Virus record (IMG/VR): IMGVR_UViG_3300027782_000178
Coordinates: 1-37,202 of that record
DNA length: 37,202 nt
Reading direction: 5' to 3' (one strand)
Origin: a virus
Below the pieces are notes generated by a model. It ran no database searches. It had not been told where the DNA came from and saw nothing but the letters and a program-made list of their open reading frames with translations. A program made the position numbers and the translations under genes. Positions within the stretch are counted from its first letter, which is position 1, and each line of letters starts with the position of its first letter. Shown here in pieces: positions 33,452 to 37,202 of this stretch.

Positions 33452-33605
33452 TTTTAATTACCTCAGTTTCAATTTCGTTTGGATTTGGAGAACCTGTCTG
33501 ATAAAAATCATATGCCAGATTTTCCATAATGTCGAAGTACTCTTCTTGTGTAAGTGAGGAGTATATTTTACGCCCTTTACAAAGTATGTTGTACTTGTCT
33601 GCCAT
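33444..33605 (-). CDS. Small conserved protein, 53 aa
   Basis: Encodes MADKYNILCKGRKIYSSLTQ, then EEYFDIMENLAYDFYQTGSP and a short acidic tail. It is probably helical, with an EEYFDIMENLAYDFY amphipathic segment; no known domain is seen. An earlier in-frame start exists but would run 150 nt into the glycosyltransferase gene, so I place the start at the ATG at 33605, 4 nt after that gene's stop. The downstream overlap with the 46-residue gene is 8 nt. Function unknown; the arrangement suggests an operon with the glycosyltransferase. Confidence 0.76.
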   Translation of the reverse strand: MADKYNILCKGRKIYSSLTQEEYFDIMENLAYDFYQTGSPNPNEIETEVIKNG

Positions 33606-33609
33606 CGTA

Positions 33610-34368
33610 TCAAAGAACTCTTGTTTTTTCGTGACCAACTCGTACCCGAGGATCACACCAGATTTCAAAGCCTGCTTCTTTTGCATCCAGGCAGAATGAT
33701 ACATCTTCTCCACACATATCCTGAACCTCTCCAGATTCAAAGACTTGCATCTTCGGAGCAAACCAAGGATACTTCATCTCAGAGTGTTCGAAGACTCCCT
33801 TCTTGATGAGCAACCATCCAAATCCGGCATAATCGACGGTGAATGGTTTACGACGCTTCGAGATACTATCAACAGTTTCATGATTCATGACTCCACCATT
33901 ATTGCGGAAATCATCTTCTTCCATCCAATGAGCAACTGAAGTCGTGTGTCCGTCCTCAGTTGCATACCATCCAGAGGCGATATCCTTTTCCATCAGAACC
34001 AATTGCCAAAACTTTTCACTATTGAAAACAATGTCACTATCGATCCAAAGTTGCCAATCATAATTTAGTTTGCCATCCCAGGGAATCTGATCAGGTCCAC
34101 GCAGTACATTTGCTCCTAAACATTTGCATCGGGCAAAGTTTACCATTGATGAATAATCCTGCGAGATTTGAATGCTCGCTCCAGACTGAACAAGGTCAAA
34201 ACAGAGTTGTACAAAACTTTTCAGGTAAGTATAAGAAACTCCGCGACCTGGAAGGCAAAATACAATCGACTTGCCCTTTACCATTTCTTTTGCAAGGTTA
34301 TAATCCCATTCTTCCTGAGATTGTCCTACAATAGGTGCTTTTGCTTTTACAGTAAATCCTTTAGCCAT
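33610..34368 (-). CDS. GT-A fold glycosyltransferase-like protein, 252 aa
   Basis: Likely transfers a sugar from a nucleotide-sugar donor, perhaps to a virion or host-surface target; the substrate is unknown. Visible features are an N-terminal strand KSIVFCLPGRGVSYTYLKSF, a metal-binding DSD at residues 110-112 within LWIDSDIVFN, GWYATEDGHT near 133-142, and AGFGWLLIKKGVF near 181-193. The acidic GEDVSFCLDAKEAGF block lies at 220-234 with His246 in RVGHEK. This is the order expected for a GT-A enzyme of the type common in T4-like cyanophages. It is the first gene after a consensus sigma70 promoter (34391-34419) and lacks a clear Shine-Dalgarno sequence. Confidence 0.85.
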   Translation of the reverse strand: MAKGFTVKAKAPIVGQSQEEWDYNLAKEMVKGKSIVFCLPGRGVSYTYLKSFVQLCFDLVQSGASIQISQDYSSMVNFARCKCLGANVLRGPDQIPWDGKLNYDWQLWIDSDIVFNSEKFWQLVLMEKDIASGWYATEDGHTTSVAHWMEEDDFRNNGGVMNHETVDSISKRRKPFTVDYAGFGWLLIKKGVFEHSEMKYPWFAPKMQVFESGEVQDMCGEDVSFCLDAKEAGFEIWCDPRVRVGHEKTRVL

Positions 34369-34390
34369 AATTTTATGCGGTTACTTCAGT

Positions 34391-34419
34391 ATCATAACTC
34401 ATTATATAGTGTTTGTCAA
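34391..34419 (-). promoter_or_regulatory. Consensus sigma70-type promoter for the glycosyltransferase cluster
   Basis: On the minus strand, TTGACA (34414-34419) and TATGAT (34391-34396) are separated by exactly 17 nt. A start site near 34384 would give a 16-nt leader before the glycosyltransferase ATG. Early/middle cyanophage genes use host sigma70. The -35 box overlaps the stop codon of the AbrB-like gene, and the spacer contains a 14-nt sequence repeated upstream of that gene. Confidence 0.8.
34401..34414. repeat. 14-nt repeat, copy 1 (in glycosyltransferase promoter spacer)
   Basis: The sequence AAACACTATATAAT (minus strand) lies between the -35 and -10 boxes of the promoter at 34391-34419. 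An identical copy is at 34619-34632. Its placement inside a promoter spacer fits an operator for a DNA-binding protein. Confidence 0.75.
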
Positions 34420-34589
34420 TCTTCGCGTTCGGTGAGAATAACATCATCTCCCTCAACTTTAAAACTAATCTCAGTATCTTCATACCATGAGAGTTCGTTG
34501 GCGATACTCTCTGGAATTATGATGTAGTAGTCTCCACTAATTGGATCGACCTGTACGGACTCAAAAATTTCTCCGGGATTTTTTTTCAT
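34416..34589 (-). CDS. Small AbrB/SpoVT-like protein, 57 aa
   Basis: Encodes MKKNPGEIFESVQVDPISGD, then YYIIIPESIANELSWYEDTE and ISFKVEGDDVILTERED. The pattern of a short strand, an IPESIANELSWYEDTEI segment, then FKVEGDDVILTE is that of the swapped-hairpin AbrB/SpoVT/MazE DNA-binding fold, at the right length for one such domain. The start lies at 34589; no good Shine-Dalgarno is visible. As it is encoded between a 14-nt repeat copy at each end, it could be an autoregulator acting on its own gene and the glycosyltransferase cluster. That regulatory role is inferred. No toxin partner is recognised next to it. Confidence 0.72.
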   Translation of the reverse strand: MKKNPGEIFESVQVDPISGDYYIIIPESIANELSWYEDTEISFKVEGDDVILTERED

Positions 34590-34618
34590 ATTAAGTATTG
34601 TATATTATCCTTTTCAAA

Positions 34619-34632
34619 ATTATATAGTGTTT
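34619..34632. repeat. 14-nt repeat, copy 2 (upstream of AbrB-like gene)
   Basis: An identical copy of AAACACTATATAAT, 29 nt upstream of the AbrB-like start codon. Here no -35 hexamer precedes it, so its TATAAT may act as a -10 element or the whole block as an operator. Confidence 0.7.
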
Positions 34633-34869
34633 TGAGGATTTGGAGAATCTTTGTGGGTTTTGGAAGATCTTTGTGGGGCGCGGAAATTTTTGAGTCTCGT
34701 GATATATACAGGTCGATCTGGGTCGTTTATAGATTGGAAGGGACCCATGGGCTTAAACCGCCGAACCCCCGCGACCCATAAGGACTGCAAATCACGAACG
34801 AACGAATGATTAGCACTGCTAATCACGAACGAATAGGGGCGCTAACTGCGCCCCACTAACTAACAACAA
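34633..34869. other. Gene-free stretch between the AbrB-like gene and the 42-aa gene
   Basis: About 240 nt with no convincing gene (the one open frame here is compositionally poor and unsupported). It contains a near-direct repeat of TCTTTGTGGG (around 34640-34680), two copies of a 13-nt block AATCACGAACGAA (34790-34802 and 34821-34833), and two stem-loops: TGATTAGC-ACT-GCTAATCA at 34807-34825 and GGGGCGC-TAACT-GCGCCCC at 34836-34854. Confidence 0.6.
34836..34854 (-). terminator. Stem-loop after the 42-aa gene
   Basis: GGGGCGC and GCGCCCC form a 7-bp perfect GC stem with a 5-nt loop, 15 nt past the stop of the 42-residue gene. On the minus strand it is followed by only a weak T-containing stretch, so termination is plausible but not certain. 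Confidence 0.5.
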
Positions 34870-34998
34870 TCAGGCGAAGTCTGCCGGACTCCCGCAACTA
34901 CGATAGAAGGCAATCATGCCCTCTGCTTCACACTTAGTGGCGAACGATTGTGTTCTCCATTCTTGTGCATAAGGCGTGAAATACTTGATTGTGAACAT
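34870..34998 (-). CDS. Small conserved cyanophage protein, 42 aa
   Basis: Encodes MFTIKYFTPYAQEWRTQSFA, then TKCEAEGMIAFYRSCGSPAD and FA. I recognise the style of a short cyanophage protein with the pattern FTIKYxTPYAxxWRTQSFAT, thought to be a compact alpha/beta unit, but its role is unknown. A longer frame begins at 35145 but would overlap the neighbouring gene; the ATG at 34998 gives the conserved form. The leader has no purine-rich ribosome site but carries CAAACCA 11 nt before the ATG. A GC stem-loop follows the stop. Confidence 0.75.
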   Translation of the reverse strand: MFTIKYFTPYAQEWRTQSFATKCEAEGMIAFYRSCGSPADFA

Positions 34999-35027
34999 TT
35001 TAGGTGCAATGGTTTGTGAGAATGAAG

Positions 35028-35047
35028 AGGGGGAATCGCTTCCCCCT
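35028..35047 (-). terminator. Stem-loop after the 83-aa gene
   Basis: AGGGGGAA and TTCCCCCT form an 8-bp perfect stem around a 4-nt loop (TCGC), starting 10 nt past the stop of the 83-residue gene. On the minus strand the following sequence is CTCTTCATT, only partly U-rich. It may be a terminator or an mRNA-stabilising end. Confidence 0.5.
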
Positions 35048-35056
35048 AAGTGTACC

Positions 35057-35308
35057 TTAGACTTGCTCAAATCCGATCGCCCGATCGGATCGGGCAGAAA
35101 AGTCGACCTGCCTCCCTGAACGCCGGAGCGCCCATGCAACGGCACCGCGCAAGGCGGGAGACTCTACGGGGACTCCATAGGTCTTGATGATGGACCCACC
35201 TTCCCCCACGGGAACAAATGTGTAGGCGAGCGCCCGCTCACCGCGCCAGTCGGCGTTGATGGCGTTGGTGATGGCGGCGGCGGCGGCAGCGGAGATAGCG
35301 GTGTTCAT
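35057..35308 (-). CDS. GC-rich small protein of unknown function, 83 aa
   Basis: Starts MNTAISAAAAAAITNAINAD with an Ala-rich helix and continues WRGERALAYTFVPVGEGGSI, ending IGFEQV. The codon usage and high GC content contrast sharply with the AT-rich virion genes, which suggests a different origin. No known domain is recognised, and there is no membrane segment. Near the 3' end the coding DNA holds a near-perfect palindrome GCCCGATC-G-GATCGGGC (about 35075-35095). The start lies in the first of three copies of a shared leader (see the repeats), with CAAACCA 7 nt before the ATG in place of a Shine-Dalgarno sequence. Confidence 0.72.
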   Translation of the reverse strand: MNTAISAAAAAAITNAINADWRGERALAYTFVPVGEGGSIIKTYGVPVESPALRGAVAWALRRSGRQVDFSARSDRAIGFEQV

Positions 35309-35347
35309 CGGTCAGTGGTTTGGGACTTGTTAATCCTACACCATCCG

Positions 35348-35357
35348 GAACCGGTTC
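35348..35357. promoter_or_regulatory. Perfect 10-bp palindrome GAACCGGTTC, copy 1
   Basis: GAACCGGTTC occurs here and again at 36327-36336, each time at the outer end of the shared leader. The middle leader lacks it (GAACCCATAA). A protein-binding site is possible, but a role is not shown by the sequence. Confidence 0.5.
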
Positions 35358-35418
35358 AGGGGGTCCAAACCTTAAGAAATCCTGGATCTGTGATAAGGAA
35401 TCCTGATGGGTCAGGGGG

Positions 35419-35449
35419 TTGACTTAGGGTCCGGGTCCCGTGCTAGAGT
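35419..35449 (+). promoter_or_regulatory. Plus-strand sigma70-like promoter, copy 1
   Basis: TTGACT (35419-35424) and TAGAGT (35444-35449), with 18-19 nt spacing depending on which -10 register is used. The pair is conserved in repeat unit B, where the -35 is a perfect TTGACA. It faces the minus-strand KTSC-type gene, so it would make an antisense transcript. Confidence 0.5.
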
Positions 35450-35483
35450 GAAGGTAGAACCTATTTTAGGTGGGGATAAAGTA

Positions 35484-35512
35484 TAAAAAAAGGGAGGCGG
35501 ATTGCCTCCCTT
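35484..35512 (-). terminator. Rho-independent terminator of the KTSC-type gene
   Basis: On the minus strand, a 9-bp perfect stem (AAGGGAGGC with GCCTCCCTT, loop of 5) is followed by a run of seven T, directly after the stop of the KTSC-type gene. This is the clearest intrinsic terminator in the window. Confidence 0.85.
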
Positions 35513-35527
35513 AAATATACCTTCAGA

Positions 35528-35839
35528 TCAGACTTCGATCTTTTCCAGATCACCGTGCTTCAGCGCACGATGTAGCATAGACCCCCAAGATGTGGCAGAC
35601 TTTGCTTCATCGTCGCTCAAAAGTTCATGCCAACGACGTGCAGCACCGCTGCTAAGATCGTCTTCGAAAATGTACCTATAAACTTTATTTTGGTTGGAGT
35701 TAAATATAACCAACAGGTGAGGCATATTGTCATTGTCGATGACAATACCTAACCTGGCAATTGCGCTAGAGTTGACTGCTACGGTCAGCAGCAGCGCCTG
35801 ATCGGCGCTAAAAGTTGGGTAAGCGGTGGCAGTGGTCAT
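35528..35839 (-). CDS. KTSC-domain-like small protein, 103 aa
   Basis: Starts MTTATAYPTFSADQALLLTV and contains VNSSAIARLGIVIDNDNM, LVIFNSNQNKVYRYIFEDD, then a helical tail with SATSWGSMLHRAL. The SSAIARLG start, the F-S/N-x-x-VYRY strand and the following helix match the KTSC fold (a domain also found at the C-terminus of lysyl-tRNA synthetase, whose role is unclear). Compared with standard KTSC domains, the linker before the last helix is longer. It lies in a leader/terminator cassette: CAAACCA 9 nt before the ATG, an intrinsic terminator after the stop. The first codons (MTTAT) match those of the next upstream gene. Confidence 0.78.
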   Translation of the reverse strand: MTTATAYPTFSADQALLLTVAVNSSAIARLGIVIDNDNMPHLLVIFNSNQNKVYRYIFEDDLSSGAARRWHELLSDDEAKSATSWGSMLHRALKHGDLEKIEV

Positions 35840-35951
35840 CGGGGTCAGTGGTTTGGGACTCCCTAATCCTACACCATCGGGAACCCATAAGACGGGTCCA
35901 AACCTTAAGAGAATCCGGATTTACCATAAGGAATCCTTATCGCCCAAAGGG

Positions 35952-35982
35952 TTGACAATGGGTCCGGGTCCCGTGCTAGATT
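35952..35982 (+). promoter_or_regulatory. Plus-strand sigma70-like promoter, copy 2
   Basis: A perfect TTGACA (35952-35957) and TAGATT (35977-35982), spacing 18-19 nt. Both boxes and the GGGTCCGGGTCCCGTGC spacer are conserved with copy 1. It would transcribe antisense to the 76-residue gene. Confidence 0.55.
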
Positions 35983-36015
35983 GAAGGTAGAATCTATTTT
36001 AGGTCAAGACAAAAT

Positions 36016-36045
36016 ATAAAAAAAGGGGGAGGATTAATCCCCCTT
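36016..36045 (-). terminator. Terminator of the 76-aa gene
   Basis: On the minus strand, an 8-bp stem (AAGGGGGA with TCCCCCTT, 7-nt loop) followed by a run of seven T just after the stop of the 76-residue gene. It is the counterpart of the terminator in unit A. Confidence 0.82.
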
Positions 36046-36054
36046 AAATATACT

Positions 36055-36285
36055 TTAAGGTTCCATAATGACCTGGGAGAATACCCCAGCGCCTAGATTG
36101 GCGTCTGCCCAATCTTCCGCCACGGCGGAGATTGTGCCGTAAAAGTCTTCCGCCAACTCTTCAGAGTCAACTTCTAAATCTACTTTAATGAATCCATTGG
36201 GAATCCAATGGCGAGCATCAGTGGGCAAATAGTACTCAATACCTGCTTCTACGGTGACGGTGGTGCTGGTGGTTGCAGTGGTCAT
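36055..36285 (-). CDS. Small acidic protein of unknown function, 76 aa
   Basis: Encodes MTTATTSTTVTVEAGIEYYL, then PTDARHWIPNGFIKVDLEVD and a strongly acidic helix SEELAEDFYGTISAVAEDW. It has no recognised domain. A longer frame starts at 36507, but its extra 74 residues are low in complexity and run through the repeat region; the ATG at 36285 sits in the shared leader (CAAACCA 9 nt before it) and gives the MTTAT start seen in the KTSC-type gene. An intrinsic terminator follows. Confidence 0.72.
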   Translation of the reverse strand: MTTATTSTTVTVEAGIEYYLPTDARHWIPNGFIKVDLEVDSEELAEDFYGTISAVAEDWADANLGAGVFSQVIMEP

Positions 36286-36336
36286 CGGGGTCAGTGGTTT
36301 GGGACTCCCTAATCCTACACCATCGGGAACCGGTTC
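36286..36336. repeat. Leader repeat C (third copy)
   Basis: Upstream of the 76-aa gene. It keeps the shared leader (GGTGTAGGATTAGGGAGTCC, then CAAACCACTGACC in transcription order) and the GAACCGGTTC palindrome, but the rest of the unit seen in A and B is replaced by unrelated sequence. Confidence 0.78.
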
Positions 36337-36607
36337 GGCGGGATCCTGCCAAAATCGGGACAGTTGCCCAACTGGCACAAGGGGGGGGGCAGTTAGTATA
36401 AAGAATAAAGAACTGATTAGAATTACAAAGTATAAAGAACTCAAACTCCACAAACTATAAAGAATTAGACAAGATTGAATGTAAAGAATAAACCACACCA
36501 CTGACAATACTTTACACTCAATCCTGTGTAATTCTTTATACTTAGGCCTGCGTATAAAGAATTAAGAACTACTTGTGATTCATTCTTAATTCTTTATATC
36601 TTACACT
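36337..36607. other. Gene-free region with TATAAAGAA repeats and inverted repeats
   Basis: About 270 nt without a supported gene. It holds a short inverted repeat CAGTTG-CC-CAACTG (36361-36374), nine consecutive G (36381-36389), and four direct copies of TATAAAGAA (36397, 36431, 36456, 36553). Two more copies are inverted (36532-36540, 36590-36598), and there is one degenerate copy (36480). A 12-bp perfect inverted repeat AATTCTTTATAC/GTATAAAGAATT lies at 36530-36563. Confidence 0.75.
36530..36563. repeat. 12-bp perfect inverted repeat
   Basis: AATTCTTTATAC and GTATAAAGAATT are separated by a 10-nt spacer. It lies about 45 nt past the stop of the 52-aa gene and could form a stem-loop, though the T-rich run expected of an intrinsic terminator is not well placed. 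Confidence 0.7.
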
Positions 36608-36766
36608 TCATACTTCATCTTGATTCATTGTGCAATGAATGTGCATCTTATCAATAATGCTATTACATGCCCGTACATCATCATCATTATCTGTGCATCC
36701 TAGGTGTGCAAATATGGCATCATAAATTACATCGAGTTCGCGTGAATTGAAGGTGGGAATGATCAT
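36608..36766 (-). CDS. Small helical protein, 52 aa
   Basis: Encodes MIIPTFNSRELDVIYDAIFA, then HLGCTDNDDDVRACNSIIDK and MHIHCTMNQDEV. The pattern (a short start, RELDVIYDAIxxHLxxxxDDDVxxxNSIIDKMH) resembles small helical proteins scattered through cyanophage genomes, but no function is known. The longer frame to 36847 is rejected because it runs through a palindrome. The leader has no Shine-Dalgarno site and is a CA-rich run with TGTGATTGTGTG repeated twice on the plus strand. Confidence 0.7.
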   Translation of the reverse strand: MIIPTFNSRELDVIYDAIFAHLGCTDNDDDVRACNSIIDKMHIHCTMNQDEV

Positions 36767-36773
36767 GATGATG

Positions 36774-36806
36774 TGTGATTGTGTGTGATCTAGATGTGAT
36801 TGTGTG
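36774..36806. repeat. Two direct copies of TGTGATTGTGTG upstream of the 52-aa gene
   Basis: Copies at 36774-36785 and 36795-36806 have starts exactly 21 nt apart, about two helical turns, which would place them on the same DNA face. They sit in a low-complexity TG-rich stretch, so a slippage origin is also possible. Confidence 0.55.
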
Positions 36807-36821
36807 ATGAATGTGTGCGCG

Positions 36822-36858
36822 TCTCGACTAGATTGTATGGGGCGCAATCTAGTCGAGA
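36822..36858. repeat. 14-bp perfect inverted repeat
   Basis: TCTCGACTAGATTG (36822-36835) and CAATCTAGTCGAGA (36845-36858) flank a 9-nt loop. It lies between the stop of the 55-aa gene and the 52-aa gene. No T-run follows on either strand, so it is not a classic terminator. Confidence 0.85.
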
Positions 36859-36864
36859 TTCTAT

Positions 36865-37032
36865 CTAATAATGATGCCTAGACATTGTGCAATTGGGATC
36901 ATTATACCAATCAGAATCCTCATAAGATTCTGATACTTTAGGGGTCATCCGAAGCATAAGATCATCGGATAATTTGCAGACTCCAGTTGTAACTAATTCA
37001 AGGATTTCGTCAGGTGTTAGAAAGGTTTCCAT
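36865..37032 (-). CDS. Small acidic protein, 55 aa
   Basis: Encodes METFLTPDEILELVTTGVCK, then LSDDLMLRMTPKVSESYEDS and DWYNDPNCTMSRHHY. The LTPDEILELVTTGVCKLSDDLM portion looks helical; the second half is acidic and aromatic. No domain is recognised. The start was chosen at the ATG at 37032; its leader carries two CAAACCA motifs, 2 and 12 nt before the ATG, instead of a purine-rich ribosome site. It is followed directly by the 14-bp inverted repeat. Confidence 0.68.
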   Translation of the reverse strand: METFLTPDEILELVTTGVCKLSDDLMLRMTPKVSESYEDSDWYNDPNCTMSRHHY

Positions 37033-37076
37033 TGTGGTTTGGTGTGGTTTGAACTGAGAGAATCATAGCATGGATT

Positions 37077-37096
37077 GGGGGGCATCTGCGCCCCCC
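37077..37096 (-). terminator. GC stem-loop after the right-edge gene
   Basis: GGGGGGC and GCCCCCC form a 7-bp perfect stem around the loop ATCTGC, 10 nt past the stop of the partial gene. No T-run follows on the minus strand, so it may be a weak or Rho-assisted terminator. Confidence 0.45.
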
Positions 37097-37105
37097 CTGG
37101 GAGAA

Positions 37106-37202
37106 TCAATAACCTAACCAGGTTAGCAGTTCGCCAGTATCGACGCGGAAGGGTTTGGTTCCGTATTCTGTGCAGAAGTCTTCCCAGACCCCATGATCCT
37201 TA
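37106..37202 (-). CDS. Partial small gene at the right edge
   Basis: Only the last 32 codons are visible, reading KDHGVWEDFCTEYGTKPFRV and DTGELLTWLGY then a TGA stop. No domain can be named. It continues the run of short genes in this part of the genome and is followed by a GC stem-loop. The start lies off the right edge, so its length is unknown. Confidence 0.55.
   Translation of the reverse strand, partial: KDHGVWEDFCTEYGTKPFRVDTGELLTWLGY

Larger units (their letters stand above)
35309..35512. repeat. Intergenic repeat unit A (about 205 bp)
   Basis: From the 83-aa start codon outward this spans the leader, a GAACCGGTTC palindrome (35348-35357), an AGGATTCCTTAT block, a plus-strand promoter-like pair (35419-35449), and the terminator of the KTSC-type gene. 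Unit B at 35840-36045 has the same order and length, with substantial identity throughout. Confidence 0.75.
35840..36045. repeat. Intergenic repeat unit B (about 205 bp), with 57 nt identical to copy C
   Basis: Same layout as unit A. The segment 35829-35885, including the first codons of the KTSC-type gene, is identical over 57 nt to 36275-36331. The rest matches unit A in order: the ATAAGGATTCCTTAT-type block, the plus-strand promoter-like pair, CTATTTTAGGT, and a GC stem-loop terminator. Confidence 0.8.

Noticed and set aside
33606-33761. N-terminal extension of the 53-aa gene
   Set aside because: It would overlap the glycosyltransferase by about 150 nt in another frame, whereas the internal ATG lies 4 nt after that gene's stop.
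34770-34815. A tRNA-like anticodon block GGACTGCAAATC resembling tRNA-Cys
   Set aside because: The anticodon stem does not close (AAGGA against TCACG), and there is no T-arm or acceptor stem on either side.
34620-34826. An open frame of 68 codons on the minus strand
   Set aside because: It runs through two stem-loops and short direct repeats, has no ribosome site, and the protein has no recognisable features.
34999-35145. N-terminal extension of the 42-aa gene
   Set aside because: It would overlap the 83-aa gene and pass through its terminator stem-loop; the short form matches the conserved pattern.
36286-36507. N-terminal extension of the 76-aa gene to an upstream start
   Set aside because: The extra segment is hydrophobic low-complexity sequence translated from the TATAAAGAA repeats and the nine-G run. 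The internal start shares leader and MTTAT codons with the KTSC-type gene.
36767-36847. Longer start for the 52-aa gene
   Set aside because: The added codons are encoded by the TG-rich tract and part of the 14-bp inverted repeat, with no supporting ribosome site.

Overview
The window reads as part of the genome of a T4-like myovirus infecting a picocyanobacterium (a cyanomyovirus, most likely on Synechococcus). Three things point there: the virion-gene order (25, 6, a giant gene in the gene 7 position, 8, a DUF4815/gp10-like gene, 13, 14, 15, 16, 17), the host-derived metabolic gene speD, and T4-type late promoter motifs (NATAAATA). All 31 genes called lie on the minus strand, so transcription runs from high to low coordinates. 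No tRNA, integrase, insertion sequence or CRISPR array was seen.

Region 1 (about 1-9150, read right to left): two small neck/baseplate-associated genes, two small virion genes, gp13 and gp14 (neck), gp15 (tail terminator), gp16 (small terminase), three structural or unknown genes, and gp17 (large terminase, cut by the left edge). Three genes lie between gp16 and gp17, inside the g15-g18 interval known to vary among cyanomyoviruses. Region 2 (9147-32167): baseplate genes, dominated by a 3912-residue protein after gp6 and a 2446-residue DUF4815 protein after gp8. These two, plus gp8 and gp14, share repeat modules, so the neck and baseplate appear decorated with one pool of small beta-rich domains. 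Late promoters precede gp25, gp8 and a small virion gene at similar distances (17-24 nt).

Region 3 (32194-34589): metabolic and small accessory genes. These are speD (AdoMet decarboxylase), a phosphoribosyltransferase-fold-like protein, two short conserved proteins, a GT-A glycosyltransferase behind a consensus sigma70 promoter, and an AbrB-like small protein. A 14-nt sequence is repeated upstream of the AbrB-like gene and inside the glycosyltransferase promoter, which suggests an operator.

Region 4 (34590-37202): more GC-rich and unlike the AT-rich virion genes. It holds seven very short genes (the last cut by the right edge), most followed by their own stem-loop. Three are embedded in copies of the same leader/intergenic repeat (57 nt identical between two of them) but encode unrelated proteins. 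Five leaders carry CAAACCA at Shine-Dalgarno distance and show no purine-rich ribosome site. This modular array, together with six copies of TATAAAGAA and a 14-bp perfect inverted repeat, is the least explained part of the window and the best candidate for something undescribed.
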